Shown here piece by piece: positions 30,308 through 41,800 of a stretch of 64,000 nucleotides of DNA. Source of the DNA: Collimonas sp. OK607 (GTDB taxonomy: Bacteria > Pseudomonadota > Gammaproteobacteria > Burkholderiales > Burkholderiaceae_D). Position numbers and translations under genes: made by a program. Within the stretch, counting starts at the first letter, position 1. Each line of letters opens with the position of its first letter. The notes below the pieces were generated by a model that had not been told where the DNA came from, did no database searches, and worked only from the letters and a program-made list of their open reading frames with translations. Where the stretch lies: NCBI RefSeq assembly GCF_900111995.1, contig NZ_FOKF01000013.1, positions 51,286 to 115,285 on the forward strand. Reading direction: 5' to 3'.

Positions 30308-32974
30308 ATGGATCAATTCGCTAAAGAAACAATCCCGATTTCCCTCGAAGAAGAAATGCGCAAGAGCTATCTCGATTACGCGATGAGCGTGATCGTTGGC
30401 CGTGCGCTGCCGGACGTGCGTGACGGCCTCAAGCCGGTGCATCGCCGGGTCTTGTTCGCGATGCATGAAATGAACAACGTCTGGAATCGCCCGTTCGTGA
30501 AGTGCGCGCGCGTGGTCGGTGAGACCATGGGTAAATATCACCCGCATGGCGACGCTTCGATTTATGACACGCTGGTGCGGATGGCGCAGCCGTTTTCGCT
30601 GCGCTACATGCTGGTCGACGGCCAGGGTAACTTCGGTTCGATCGACGGCGACGGCGCCGCAGCGATGCGTTACACCGAGTGCCGCCTGGACAAGATCGCC
30701 GGTGAATTGCTGGCCGACCTGGACAAGGAAACCGTCGATTTCGTGCCGAACTACGACGGCAAGGAAAAAGAACCGTCGGTGTTGCCGACACGCATTCCTA
30801 ACCTGCTGATCAACGGTTCTTCAGGGATCGCGGTTGGTATGGCGACCAACATTCCGCCGCACAATCTGACCGAAGTGATCGACGGCGCATTGCACGTTTT
30901 GCGCAATGCCGATTGCACGATCGACGAGCTGATCGAAATCATCCCGGCGCCGGATTTCCCGACCGCCGGCATCATCTACGGTGTGTCCGGCGTGCGCGAT
31001 GGTTATCGCACCGGCCGCGGCCGTGTAGTGATGCGGGCCAAGACCCACTTCGAAGAATTCGGCCGTGAAGGCCGCACAGCGATCATCATCGATGAGTTGC
31101 CGTACCAGGTAAACAAGAAGGCATTGTTGGAGCGTATCGCCGAACTGGTGCGCGACAAGAAGCTGGAAGGCATTTCCGATCTGCGCGACGAGTCGGATAA
31201 ATCCGGCATGCGCGTGGTGATCGAGCTCAAGCGCGGCGAAGTAGCGGAAGTGGTGCTGAACAATCTGTACAAGCAAACGCAGCTGCAAGATACTTTTGGC
31301 ATGAACATGGTGGCGTTGGTGGACGGTCAGCCGAAACTGCTGAACCTGAAGCAGATGCTGGAATGTTTCCTCTCGCACCGCCGCGAAGTGGTTACACGGC
31401 GTACCGTGTTCGAACTGCGCAAGGCGCGCGAACGCGGCCACGTGCTGGAAGGCCTGGCGGTAGCGCTGGCTAATATCGATGATTTCATCGCTCTCATCAA
31501 AGCCGCGCCGACCCCGCCGGTAGCGAAATCCGAGCTGATGGCGCGTGCCTGGGATTCTTCCATGGTACGTGAAATGCTGGCCCGTACCGGCGATGAAAAC
31601 ATCGGCGGCATCGAGTCCTTCCGTCCCGAGAATCTGCCTAAGCATTACGGCATCCAAACTGACGGCATGTACCGTCTGTCGGACGACCAGGCGCAGGAAA
31701 TCCTGCAAATGCGCTTGCAACGCCTGACCGGCCTGGAACAGGACAAGATCGTCAACGAGTACAAAGACGTTATGGCGCAGATCGCCGACTTGCTGGATAT
31801 CCTGGCCAAGCCGGAACGCGTCACCATCATCATCACTGATGAAATGACCGCGGCCAAAAACGAATACGGCATCGGCAACAAGGATGAGCGTCGTTCGCAG
31901 ATCGAATTGAATCCTACCGATCTCGGCACTGAAGATCTGATCACGCCGCAAGACATGGTGGTGACGTTGTCGCATACCGGTTACATGAAATCGCAACCGG
32001 TCTCCGAATACCGCGCGCAAAAACGCGGCGGCCGCGGCAAACAAGCCATGGCCACCAAGGACGACGACTGGATCGACCAGCTGTTCGTCGGCAATACCCA
32101 CGATTACATTTTGTGCTTCAGCAATCGCGGCCGTTTGTACTGGCTGAAAATCTGGGAAGTGCCGCAAGGTTCGCGCAACTCGCGCGGCAAGCCTATCGTC
32201 AACATGTTCCCGCTGCAGGATGGCGAGAAGATTACCGTGGTGTTGCCATTGTCCGGAGATAACCGCACCTTCCCTGAAGACCGTTATGTCTTCATGTCGA
32301 CCAGCCTTGGCACCGTCAAGAAGACGCCATTGTCGGACTTCAGCAATCCACGTAAGGCCGGCATTATCGCGGTTGATCTGGATGAGGGCGATTTCCTGAT
32401 TGGCGCTGCACTGACGGACGGCCAGCATGACGTGATGCTGTTCTCGGACTCCGGCAAGGCAGTACGCTTTGACGAAAACGATGTGCGTCCGATGGGCCGT
32501 ACCGCACGCGGCGTGCGCGGCATGAATCTGGAAGAAGGCCAGCAAGTCATCGCTTTGCTGGTCGCGGAAAACGAACAGCAATCGGTATTGACTGCAACCG
32601 AAAACGGCTTCGGCAAACGTACCCCGATCACCGAGTACACCCGCCATGGCCGTGGCACCAAGGGCATGATCGCAATCCAGACCAGCGAACGTAACGGCAA
32701 GGTAGTTGCCGCTACCTTGGTTGAGCCTAGCGACGAAATCATCCTGATCACTACCGGTGGCATCCTGATTCGCACCCGCGTTGCAGAGATCCGTGAAATG
32801 GGTCGTGCGACACAGGGCGTGACGCTGATCGCGGTGGAAGACGGTAACAAGCTGAGTGGTTTGCAGCGTGTGGTCGAGTCTGATGCCGAGGTTGAGGCTG
32901 CTGAGGCCGATGCCGGTACCGATGCTGGCAGCGATGCCGAAGCAGGCGGCGCTGCGGATCCCGCCGCAGAGTAA
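30308..32974 (+). CDS. gyrA: DNA gyrase subunit A
   Basis: 888 residues, the breakage-reunion subunit that introduces negative supercoils with GyrB. The winged-helix domain contains the catalytic Tyr122 in [11 protein letters not shown], and the C-terminal pinwheel has the GyrA-box ([11 protein letters not shown]). In the quinolone-determining region [16 protein letters not shown] the residue aligned with E. coli Ser83 is Ala83, while Asp87 is kept. An acidic tail ([16 protein letters not shown]) extends the C-terminus, as in other betaproteobacteria. A hairpin with T residues follows at 32984. It is followed by serC; it faces ompA divergently. Confidence 0.98.
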   Translation: MDQFAKETIPISLEEEMRKSYLDYAMSVIVGRALPDVRDGLKPVHRRVLFAMHEMNNVWNRPFVKCARVVGETMGKYHPHGDASIYDTLVRMAQPFSLRYMLVDGQGNFGSIDGDGAAAMRYTECRLDKIAGELLADLDKETVDFVPNYDGKEKEPSVLPTRIPNLLINGSSGIAVGMATNIPPHNLTEVIDGALHVLRNADCTIDELIEIIPAPDFPTAGIIYGVSGVRDGYRTGRGRVVMRAKTHFEEFGREGRTAIIIDELPYQVNKKALLERIAELVRDKKLEGISDLRDESDKSGMRVVIELKRGEVAEVVLNNLYKQTQLQDTFGMNMVALVDGQPKLLNLKQMLECFLSHRREVVTRRTVFELRKARERGHVLEGLAVALANIDDFIALIKAAPTPPVAKSELMARAWDSSMVREMLARTGDENIGGIESFRPENLPKHYGIQTDGMYRLSDDQAQEILQMRLQRLTGLEQDKIVNEYKDVMAQIADLLDILAKPERVTIIITDEMTAAKNEYGIGNKDERRSQIELNPTDLGTEDLITPQDMVVTLSHTGYMKSQPVSEYRAQKRGGRGKQAMATKDDDWIDQLFVGNTHDYILCFSNRGRLYWLKIWEVPQGSRNSRGKPIVNMFPLQDGEKITVVLPLSGDNRTFPEDRYVFMSTSLGTVKKTPLSDFSNPRKAGIIAVDLDEGDFLIGAALTDGQHDVMLFSDSGKAVRFDENDVRPMGRTARGVRGMNLEEGQQVIALLVAENEQQSVLTATENGFGKRTPITEYTRHGRGTKGMIAIQTSERNGKVVAATLVEPSDEIILITTGGILIRTRVAEIREMGRATQGVTLIAVEDGNKLSGLQRVVESDAEVEAAEADAGTDAGSDAEAGGAADPAAE

Positions 32975-32983
32975 AAAGAGTAC

Positions 32984-33018
32984 CGCGACTCAGCCCGTAA
33001 GCTGAGTCGCGTAGGTTT
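32984..33018 (+). terminator. Terminator after gyrA
   Basis: Perfect 10-bp stem CGCGACTCAG/CTGAGTCGCG with an 8-nt loop, then TAGGTTTTA. The T run is short, so strength is uncertain. Confidence 0.65.
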
Positions 33019-33120
33019 TACGCAAGTAAGTTTGCACTAGTAAGTTGTAGCAACACGGTAACGCCATCTGTTGGTTCGTAATCATTCTCGGTTCTGGTTC
33101 TTTATCTGACGACATTCATC

Positions 33121-34227
33121 ATGCCTATCTATAATTTTTCTGCTGGTCCCGCCGTGTTACCGAAAGAGGTGTTGCAGCAAGCTGCCGCCGAAATGCTGGA
33201 TTGGGAAGGCAGTGGCATGTCCGTGATGGAAATGAGTCATCGCGGCAAAGAATTCATGTCGATCCTGGCGGCAGCGCAGCACGATTTCCGCGAGTTGTTT
33301 GCGGTTCCGGCCAATTACAAACTGCTGTTCATGCAAGGTGGCGCGATTGCCGAGAACGCGATTGTCCCGCTTAACCTGTTGGGCCGCGACGGTCGATCCC
33401 AGCCGGCCACCAGCGACTACATCAATACCGGTTCCTGGTCGACCAAATCGCTGAAAGAAGCGCGGCGCTACGGTAACGTCAACGTTGCAGCCTCTTCCGA
33501 GGACAGTCATTTCGCGCAGATTCCTGAGCGCGACAGCTGGCAGCTGTCCAAAGATCCGGCCTACGTCCATATCTGCACCAATGAAACCATTGACGGCGTT
33601 GAGTATCAATTCACGCCGGATATCGCAGCTGAAACCAATAACGCACCACTGGTAGCTGACATGTCCTCGCACATCTTGTCGCGTGTGGTGGATGTTTCCA
33701 AATACGGCGTGATCTACGGTGGCGCCCAAAAGAATATCGGCCCCGCCGGATTGACCTTGGTGGTGGTGCGCGAAGATTTGCTCGGCCACACGTTGCCGGC
33801 TTGCCCGTCCGCATTCAACTGGAAAACAGTGTCCGACAACGATTCCATGTACAACACGCCGCCGACCTATGCGATTTATATCGCCGGCCTGGTGTTCCAG
33901 TGGCTCAAGAAGCAGGGCGGCGTCGCCGCGATGGAACAGCGCAATATCGCCAAGGCGGCGTTGTTGTACGACTATCTGGATTCCACCGATTTCTACCGTA
34001 CCAAAATCGCCGCCAACAGTCGCTCGCGGATGAACGTGCCTTTCTTCCTCGCAGATGAAACGCAGAACGAGGCTTTCCTGATCGGCGCCAAAGAAAACGG
34101 CTTGTTGCAATTGAAGGGGCATAAATCGGTCGGCGGCATGCGTGCGTCGATCTACAACGCGATGCCTTTGGCCGGCGTGCAAGCATTGGTGGCGTACATG
34201 AAAGATTTCGAAAAGCAGCGCGGCTAG
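33121..34227 (+). CDS. serC: Phosphoserine aminotransferase
   Basis: 368 residues. PLP enzyme that makes 3-phosphoserine from 3-phosphohydroxypyruvate (and acts in pyridoxine synthesis). Conserved start [15 protein letters not shown], the [12 protein letters not shown] motif with the PLP lysine, and a C-terminal [11 protein letters not shown]. First gene of the serC-pheA-hisC-tyrA-aroA series, which lies together in many betaproteobacteria. Confidence 0.98.
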   Translation: MPIYNFSAGPAVLPKEVLQQAAAEMLDWEGSGMSVMEMSHRGKEFMSILAAAQHDFRELFAVPANYKLLFMQGGAIAENAIVPLNLLGRDGRSQPATSDYINTGSWSTKSLKEARRYGNVNVAASSEDSHFAQIPERDSWQLSKDPAYVHICTNETIDGVEYQFTPDIAAETNNAPLVADMSSHILSRVVDVSKYGVIYGGAQKNIGPAGLTLVVVREDLLGHTLPACPSAFNWKTVSDNDSMYNTPPTYAIYIAGLVFQWLKKQGGVAAMEQRNIAKAALLYDYLDSTDFYRTKIAANSRSRMNVPFFLADETQNEAFLIGAKENGLLQLKGHKSVGGMRASIYNAMPLAGVQALVAYMKDFEKQRG

Positions 34228-34313
34228 CCAGGTCCGGCATTGGCCGGGACTGCTGTGGTTGGCGATGATCTGTTTAGCCAAGTATTAGAACCAGAGATAG
34301 AAATACAGTAAAC

Positions 34314-35387
34314 ATGAGCGAAGATAAACTCCTCCCCCTGCGTCAACAGATCGACGCGATTGATGCAGAAATCCTGGCCTTGCTGAATCGCCGTGCGCAA
34401 ATCGCGCAAGAGGTCGGCCACGTCAAGGCCGAGACCAATGCACCGGTGTTCCGCCCTGAGCGCGAAGCGCAAGTCTTGCAAAAAGTGGCCGAGCGGAATC
34501 CCGGACCGCTGCAAGGCAGCGACGTGCAAACCATTTTCCGCGAAGTGATGTCGGCTTGCCGTGCGCTCGAAAAGCGCGTCACGGTAGCCTACCTGGGCCC
34601 GGCCGGCACCTATAGCGAACAGGCTGTGTACCAGCAATTCGGTCACGCGGTAGAGGGTTTGGCTTGCGTATCGATTGACGAAGTATTTCGCGCGGCAGAA
34701 GCCGGCACTGCAGATTTCGGCGTGGTGCCTATCGAAAATTCGTCCGAAGGCGTGATTAATCGCACCCTCGATTTGCTGTTGCAGACCACGCTCAGCATCA
34801 GCGGTGAAGTGTCGATCCCGGTGCATCACAGCCTGATGAGCAAAGAGGGCACCATGGATGCCGTCACCCGTATCTGCGCACACTCGCAGGCGCTGGCGCA
34901 ATGCAACGCCTGGCTCAACCAGCATTACCCAAATATCGAACGGCTGGCGGTTGCTTCCAATGCCGAAGCGGCACGCATGGCTAGCGAAAATGCTTCGGTG
35001 GCAGGGATTGCCGGTGAGATCGCGGCGCAAAAGTACGGCTTGGAAATTGTCAGCGCCCATATTCAGGATGATCCGCACAATCGCACCCGCTTTGCTGTGG
35101 TCGGTCGCCTGAAAAACGGCGCTAGCGGCAAGGACCAGACATCGCTGGTGCTGTCGGTGGCGAACAAGGCTGGCGCTGTGTACAAGTTGCTGGCGCCGCT
35201 CGCCAAGCATGGCGTTTCCATGACGCGTTTCGAGTCGCGGCCGGCGCGCATGGGCGCATGGGAATACTATTTCTATGTCGACGTCGAAGGTCATGCAGAA
35301 GACGACAAGGTAGCCAAGGCGCTGGCGGAACTGCAGCAAAACGCCGCGTTCTACAAACTGCTGGGGTCGTATCCTCGGAGTTTCTGA
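34314..35387 (+). CDS. pheA: Bifunctional chorismate mutase / prephenate dehydratase
   Basis: 357 residues: AroQ-type chorismate mutase at 1-90 (LRQQIDAIDAEILALLNRR), prephenate dehydratase from about 95 (VAYLGPAGTYSEQAV, GVVPIENSSEGV, NRTRFAVV) and a C-terminal ACT domain (RFESRPARMGAWEYYFYVD) that binds phenylalanine for feedback control. Makes phenylpyruvate from chorismate. It lies 86 nt after serC on the same strand. Confidence 0.98.
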   Translation: MSEDKLLPLRQQIDAIDAEILALLNRRAQIAQEVGHVKAETNAPVFRPEREAQVLQKVAERNPGPLQGSDVQTIFREVMSACRALEKRVTVAYLGPAGTYSEQAVYQQFGHAVEGLACVSIDEVFRAAEAGTADFGVVPIENSSEGVINRTLDLLLQTTLSISGEVSIPVHHSLMSKEGTMDAVTRICAHSQALAQCNAWLNQHYPNIERLAVASNAEAARMASENASVAGIAGEIAAQKYGLEIVSAHIQDDPHNRTRFAVVGRLKNGASGKDQTSLVLSVANKAGAVYKLLAPLAKHGVSMTRFESRPARMGAWEYYFYVDVEGHAEDDKVAKALAELQQNAAFYKLLGSYPRSF

Positions 35388-35453
35388 ATTTCTGAACAGC
35401 GTAGTTCCAGGCAAACATTTATTTAGCTCAATATTTCGTTTTGAAAGCAGACA

Positions 35454-36560
35454 ATGTCAATTAAATTTGGTCCAGAGTATGTGCGTGCTATCGCTCCATA
35501 TCAAGGCGGCAAGCCGATTGCTGAAGTTGCGCGTGAGTTCGGCCTGGACGAGGCAAACATCATCAAGCTGGCGTCTAACGAAAACCCGTTGGGGATGCCG
35601 GAATCGGCGCGGCTGGCAATGGAAAAGGCAGTCGCCGATATCGGCCGTTATCCGGACGCCAACGGCTTCGATTTGAAAGCCGCCATCACTGCCAAATACG
35701 ACGTGCCGGCAGAGTGGATCACGCTGGGCAACGGCAGTAACGATATCCTTGAACTGGCCACCCACGCTTTCGTGCAAGCGGGGCAAGCAGCCATGTATGC
35801 GGAATATTCTTTTGTGGTGTATGCGCTGGCGACTCAAGCTGTCGGCGCGCGCGCTATCGTGGTCAAGGCCAAGGATTACGGGCACGACCTGGAAGCGATG
35901 GCAGCCGCCATCACCGACGACACCAAGCTGATCTTCATCGCCAATCCGAATAACCCGACCGGCAGCTTCATCCCGGCCGCTGAGCTTGAAGCGTTCCTGG
36001 CGCGGGTCCCGGCGAACATCGTGGTGGTGCTGGACGAGGCTTACAACGAATACCTGCTGCCGGAGCTGCAATACGATTCGATTGCATGGGTGCGTAAATA
36101 TCCCAATTTGCTGGTTTCGCGCACCATGTCGAAGGCCTATGGCCTGGCCGGCTTACGCATCGGCTTCGGCATCGCCCAGCCGGTGATCACCGATTTGCTG
36201 AACCGGATCCGCCAGCCGTTTAACGTCAACTCGCTGGCGCAGGCCGCGGCGGTGGCGGCCTTGAGCGATACCGCTTTCTTACAGCGTAGCGCGCAACTGA
36301 ATCGCGATGGATATAAAGAACTGACGCAAACTTTCGATGAACTGGGTTTGGAATATGTGCCTTCGTTCGGTAATTTCGTCATGGTCAAAGTTGGCGAGGA
36401 CGAGGCTGCCGGCGCGCGCGTCAATCTGGCGTTGCTGAAGCAGGGCATCATTGTGCGGCCGGTTGCCAACTATGGCTTGCCGCAATGGTTGCGCGTCACC
36501 ATCGGTTTGCCAAATGAAAATGCGGCTTTCATCGATGCGTTGAAAAAGCTGCTGGGCTGA
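35454..36560 (+). CDS. hisC: Histidinol-phosphate aminotransferase
   Basis: 368 residues, PLP-dependent. Motifs LASNENPLGMPESA, ADIGRYPDANGFDLK, ANPNNPTG, DEAYNEY and SRTMSKAYGLAGLRIG (with the PLP lysine). The enzyme can serve histidine and, in this cluster position, also tyrosine/phenylalanine transamination, which is a likely reason for its place between pheA and tyrA. Spacing to tyrA is 68 nt. Confidence 0.97.
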   Translation: MSIKFGPEYVRAIAPYQGGKPIAEVAREFGLDEANIIKLASNENPLGMPESARLAMEKAVADIGRYPDANGFDLKAAITAKYDVPAEWITLGNGSNDILELATHAFVQAGQAAMYAEYSFVVYALATQAVGARAIVVKAKDYGHDLEAMAAAITDDTKLIFIANPNNPTGSFIPAAELEAFLARVPANIVVVLDEAYNEYLLPELQYDSIAWVRKYPNLLVSRTMSKAYGLAGLRIGFGIAQPVITDLLNRIRQPFNVNSLAQAAAVAALSDTAFLQRSAQLNRDGYKELTQTFDELGLEYVPSFGNFVMVKVGEDEAAGARVNLALLKQGIIVRPVANYGLPQWLRVTIGLPNENAAFIDALKKLLG

Positions 36561-36628
36561 CGCTGGCGCTAATTTTTGCTTGGTTTAGCTTCCCTTGGCT
36601 TCGATTAATTTTTATTAAAGCATCATTC

Positions 36629-37528
36629 GTGTTCAAGAAAATCGCAATATTTGGTGTGGGACTGATCGGCGGTTCTTTCGCACTGGCTTTGAAAAAAGCC
36701 GGCGTGGTGGAACAGCTGGTCGGTGTAGGTCGTCAGCTGACGACCTTGCAGCGCGCACAGGAGCTGGGCGTTATCGACGTTATCGCCACCTCGGTGGCCG
36801 AGGCTGTCACCGGCGCCGACCTGATCCTGATCGCAGCGCCGGTAGCGCAGACTGGCACGATTCTGGCCAGCATCGCTCCTCATCTGCAGGCAGGCACTAT
36901 CGTGACCGACGCCGGCAGCACCAAATCCGATGTGGTGTCTGCTGCACGCGCAGCGCTGGGTGACAAGATTGCGCAATTTGTCCCGGGACATCCGATTGCC
37001 GGCCGCGAGCAGAATGGTCCCGAGGCAGCGCTGGCCGAGCTGTATGTCGGCAAGAAAGTGGTGTTGGCGCCATTGCCGGAAAATACCGAGCAGGATATCG
37101 CCCGCGTCGCCGCTGCATGGCAACAATGCGGAGCGCTGACACATCGCTTGTCGGCACAGCAGCATGACGCGATTTTTGCTGCGGTAAGCCATTTGCCGCA
37201 TGTGCTGGCGTATGCGCTGGTGGACGATATCGCCAACAAGCCGCACGCGGCTTCGCTGTTTCAATATGCCGCCAGCGGTTTTCGGGATTTCACGCGTATC
37301 GCCGGTTCATCGCCGGAAATGTGGCGTGATATTTCGCTGGCAAACCAAAGCGCCTTGCTGAGCGAGCTGGATGCTTACCTGCTGCAACTGACGCGTTTGC
37401 GCGGCTTGCTGGCGGCCGGCGACGGCCCCGGACTAGAAGCCATCTACAGCAACGCACAACAAGCCAGACACAGCTGGATCAGCGCCATCGAGTCGGCGGA
37501 ACAACAGAACAAGGAGGGTGGAGATTAA
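36629..37528 (+). CDS. tyrA: Prephenate dehydrogenase
   Basis: 299 residues from GTG 36629; there is no earlier ATG in frame. NAD-binding [19 protein letters not shown] at 7-25, substrate residues in [15 protein letters not shown] and [12 protein letters not shown]. Oxidises prephenate to 4-hydroxyphenylpyruvate for tyrosine. No chorismate mutase or ACT domain is fused. Its stop overlaps the aroA start (TAATG). Confidence 0.96.
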   Translation: MFKKIAIFGVGLIGGSFALALKKAGVVEQLVGVGRQLTTLQRAQELGVIDVIATSVAEAVTGADLILIAAPVAQTGTILASIAPHLQAGTIVTDAGSTKSDVVSAARAALGDKIAQFVPGHPIAGREQNGPEAALAELYVGKKVVLAPLPENTEQDIARVAAAWQQCGALTHRLSAQQHDAIFAAVSHLPHVLAYALVDDIANKPHAASLFQYAASGFRDFTRIAGSSPEMWRDISLANQSALLSELDAYLLQLTRLRGLLAAGDGPGLEAIYSNAQQARHSWISAIESAEQQNKEGGD

Positions 37529-38868
37529 TGACTACGCAACGCAAGCAACATTATCCCGAATACATAGATCTGCATCCGGTAGCGCGAGTGCAGGGCACCG
37601 TCCGGCTACCCGGCTCCAAAAGTATTTCCAATCGTACCTTATTGCTGGCGGCGTTAGCCAACGGCACTACCCGAATTCTTGATCTGCTGGCATCCGACGA
37701 TACGCTGGTCATGCTGATGGCGCTCAAGCAATTGGGCGTGGTCTGGGAGCAGGCGGAAGGCACGCAGACTTATACTGTGCATGGCAGCAGCGGTAGTTTC
37801 CCGGTGCACCAGGCCGATCTGTTCATGGGCAATGCCGGTACCGCGATTCGCCCCCTGACTGCAGCTCTGGCTGCGATGGGTGGCGACTACACCTTGCACG
37901 GCGTGGCGCGCATGCACGAGCGGCCGATCGGCGATCTGGTCGACGCCTTGAATGCGGTCGGCACCCGCATCGCCTATACCGGCGTTGCCGGCTATCCGCC
38001 ATTGCATATCCAGCGCGGCCAGTTGCATAATCAGCGCATGCAGGTACGTGGCAATGTTTCCAGCCAGTTCCTGACTGCCTTGCTGATGGCGGCGCCATTG
38101 ATGGCGAAGCATGAAGCAGTGACGATAGAAGTGATCGGCGAGCTGATTTCCAAGCCCTACATTGAAATCACGTTAAACCTGATGCAGCGTTTCGGCGTGA
38201 CCGTAGAGCGCGATGGCTGGCAGTCGTTTACCATTTCAGCCGGCCAGCAGTATCAAAGCCCGAAGGTGATCCACGTTGAAGGCGATGCCTCTTCCGCATC
38301 TTATTTCCTGGCAGCCGGCGCGATTGCCGGCGGACCGCTGCGGGTTGAAGGCGTCGGCAACAACAGTATCCAGGGCGATGTCCGTTTTGTCGAAGCCTTG
38401 CAGCAGATGGGCGCCACCATCACGATGGGCGATAACTGGATTGAAGCATCGTCGAGCGGCGTGTTAAAAGCCATCGATGCAGATTTCAACCACATCCCGG
38501 ATGCCGCGATGACGATTGCCGTAGCTGCGTTATACGCCGATGGTCCGAGCACCTTGCGCAATATCGCCAGCTGGCGCGTCAAGGAAACCGACCGCCTCAG
38601 CGCGATGGCGACCGAGTTGCGCAAACTTGGTGCGACGATTGAAGAGGGCACCGATTACCTGCGCGTGACACCGCCAGCGCAACTGCAAGCGGCGACTATC
38701 GACACTTATGACGATCACCGCATGGCGATGTGTTTTTCGCTAGCCTCGCTGGACGGTGCGGCGCTGCGCGGCACCACCGTGCGCATCAATGATCCGCAAT
38801 GCGTCGCCAAGACTTTTCCCGATTATTTCACCGTGTTCGCGCAAATCGCCGAGCAGACTTTATTGTAA
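37528..38868 (+). CDS. aroA: 3-phosphoshikimate 1-carboxyvinyltransferase (EPSP synthase)
   Basis: 446 residues. [16 protein letters not shown] near 29-44, [10 protein letters not shown] near 98-107, [13 protein letters not shown] near the C-terminus. Both conserved motifs of class I EPSP synthase are intact. It condenses shikimate-3-phosphate with phosphoenolpyruvate. Coupled to tyrA; a SNF2 helicase gene follows 15 nt later. Confidence 0.98.
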   Translation: MTTQRKQHYPEYIDLHPVARVQGTVRLPGSKSISNRTLLLAALANGTTRILDLLASDDTLVMLMALKQLGVVWEQAEGTQTYTVHGSSGSFPVHQADLFMGNAGTAIRPLTAALAAMGGDYTLHGVARMHERPIGDLVDALNAVGTRIAYTGVAGYPPLHIQRGQLHNQRMQVRGNVSSQFLTALLMAAPLMAKHEAVTIEVIGELISKPYIEITLNLMQRFGVTVERDGWQSFTISAGQQYQSPKVIHVEGDASSASYFLAAGAIAGGPLRVEGVGNNSIQGDVRFVEALQQMGATITMGDNWIEASSSGVLKAIDADFNHIPDAAMTIAVAALYADGPSTLRNIASWRVKETDRLSAMATELRKLGATIEEGTDYLRVTPPAQLQAATIDTYDDHRMAMCFSLASLDGAALRGTTVRINDPQCVAKTFPDYFTVFAQIAEQTLL

Positions 38869-38883
38869 GGTAGTGAGCCGCGC

Positions 38884-41800
38884 ATGAATTTGACACTTGA
38901 CGATGTGCGCGACGTGTTGCACCAGAAAACCTATGACCGCGGGGAGGAGTACGTGCGCCAGCACCGCGTGCTTGCGGTGGCGCAGGACGGCGATGTCCTC
39001 AACGCTACGGTTCAGGGTAGCGGCAGCAACATCTATCAACAGGAAATCACGCTGTCCGTATTTCGCGATACGCCGGATATTGATAGTGTTTGTTCCTGTC
39101 CGGTCGGATCCAATTGCAAGCACGTGGCAGCAGCTTTGATTGCGTATCTGCAGCGTCCGTCTGAGGATCAGCTGGCAATCCCTGCTGGCAAGCCGTCGTC
39201 GCTACAGCAACCGCAAACCCAGCCGGTGGCGCCGGCAAAACCTGTCGTTGAGTCTAAAGCCATTGCGAAGGCCAACGCACATGCCCCGCTTGCCCGTCCG
39301 ATGGAAGCCTGGCTGGCACGTGTCGAAAGTGAAATCGCCGCGGTCGGATCGGCGCCTGTGCAGCCGTCCGGATTACGTCAGAAGGTCGCCACGCACCAGG
39401 TGGTATTTGTCTTGTCCGCTGCTTATAACGGCAAGAAAGCCGCGCTGCATTTATGTAAGGCGCAGCAGCGCCCGAACGGCCAGTTTTCAGCTGTGCAGCC
39501 AGTGACTGACGTACCGCGCCTGTTAGCCGATCCTGCCGTATTCCTGGGGCCGGAAGATCGTGATCTGATCGGTTTGTTTGTCGCCCAGAATGACGGCAAC
39601 CATGCGCAGCACGCGGCTTGCGAACTGAGCGGCAAACTCGGTGCGCAATTGCTGCATTCGTTGTTGCAGCAGCAGCGTTTGTTATGGGCCAATTCGCTGG
39701 CCGACCTGGCCAAAGGCACGGCCTATCCTTTGCAGCTTGCTGCCACGCGTTGTGCCAGCCTGGCCTGGTATGAAGCGGTGGACGACAGCCGCGACGCCGC
39801 GCGCGACAAGTGGCAGCTTGGCTGGCAATTTGAAGCGGAAGCAGAGTCCGCGCCTGGGTCCGGGATCGCGTCCGGGCAGTCACGGAAAAACGTCGATTAC
39901 ATGCTGCCGACCGAGCCGCCCTGGTATATCGATAATCTGTCGTGCGGCGAGCTGCAGCTCTTGCATCGCAACGCCAGGATTTCCAGCAAGGCACTCAACG
40001 ATCTGGTGATACAAGCACCTTTGCTAGATCCGAAAGATCGCCTGGCCGTTGCTCAGCAATTGCTGACGCAAGGCTTGAACGACGTGATTCCGTTCCCACC
40101 GCAAGTGCCGCAGACGATTCGCAAGAATATCGCGCCGCAGCCGTTGCTGGTCTTGGGCAGCTTACCTAGCGTCAGCAATCCGCTGATGCAGGATTTTGCT
40201 GAACTGCATTTTCGTTACGACGGCGAAATCGTCTCCACCCAATTTACGTCAACGCTGAGCCGTAACACGTCCGCAGGTATCGAGCAGATCGTGCGCGACC
40301 AGGACGCCGAAGCAGCCTTCGGACAGACGTTGATGGCGCTTGGCATGCAACCGCTCCAGGGCACGCAGCATCCGCTGGCCATGATGCCAGGCATGTTCAT
40401 GCAGCCGGACCAGTCGTCCTGGATACGTTTTGCGAAAGAGGGTTTGCCGAGTCTTGCCGCGCAGGGCTGGCTGATCGACAAGCGTGCCGAATACCGTTTT
40501 GATGTCGCTGCGGTAGAAGACTGGTATGCCGAAGTTGCCGACTTAGCCAACGCTGCCGCCGACGCGGCCGGCAACCTGGCCGCCAATACCCCGTTCGAGC
40601 TTGAACTGGGCATCGTGGTCAACCACCAGCGCGTGCCGTTGCTGCCGTTGCTGGTCAATTTGATTCGCCAGGCGCCGCAGGATTTCGATCCGCGCACGCT
40701 GGCCCAGCGAGACGACCAGGATGAATTGCTGGTGCGCTTGCCGGATGGCGTCCATGTAGCAATGCCCTGGGGCCGGATCAAGCCGATCCTGAACACCTTG
40801 GGCGAGCTGTATTTCGCGGAAAAGCAGGACGCCCCGATACGTTTATCCGCACTCGATGCGGCGCGCTTGGCTGAACTGGACGCCGGCGCCAAATTGCGCT
40901 GGGTCGGCGGCGATCGCCTGCGCAGCATGGGACAGAAACTCAGTACCTTCGGCGGCATCCAGAAGATTGCCGCACCACCCGGGCTGCAAGCGACATTACG
41001 CGATTATCAGCTGGAAGGATTGGCGTGGATGCAGTTCCTGCGCGAGTACGATCTGGCCGGCATCCTGGCCGATGACATGGGTTTGGGCAAAACCGTGCAG
41101 ACCCTGGCGCATATCCTGATCGAAAAGCAAAGCGGCCGTCTGACCGCGCCGGCTCTGGTGGTTGCGCCAACCAGCCTGATGGACAACTGGCAGCAGGAAG
41201 CCGCGCGCTTTACGCCAGATTTGCGGGTGCTGGTCTTGCAAGGAAAGCAGCGGCTGGAACAGTTCGACCAGATCGGTGAGTTCGATCTGGTCTTGACCAC
41301 CTATGCCTTGCTGCCACGGGATGAGGAACGCTGGCGCGAACATGCCTTCCATTTGCTGATCCTGGACGAGGCGCACTACATCAAGAATCCGCGCTCCAAA
41401 GTGGCGCAAAGCGTGGCGTTGCTGAATACCCGGCATCGCCTATGTCTTACCGGCACACCGGTGGAAAACCATCTGGGCGAACTGTGGGCGCAATTTCATT
41501 TCCTGCTGCCAGGTTTGCTCGGCGATGAAAAATCCTTTAACCGGGATTTCCGGCAGCCGATCGAAAAGCAGGGCGATGCTGCCCGGCGCGCGTTGTTAGG
41601 TCGTCGCATCAAGCCTTTCTTGCTGCGCCGGACCAAAGACAAGGTGGCCAAGGAGCTGCCACCGAAAACCGAAATGCTGCGCTCAGTGACACTGAGCGGG
41701 GCGCAACGCGATCTGTATGAAAACGTGCGTCTGGTGATGGATAAGAAAGTGCGGGAAGAAGTCGCAAAGAAAGGCGTAGCGCGTAGCCATATCGTGATCC

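Noticed and set aside
30821..32647. Very long open frame antisense to gyrA
   Set aside because: It mirrors the codon pattern of gyrA, has no ribosome site and no protein family features; gyrA itself is beyond doubt.
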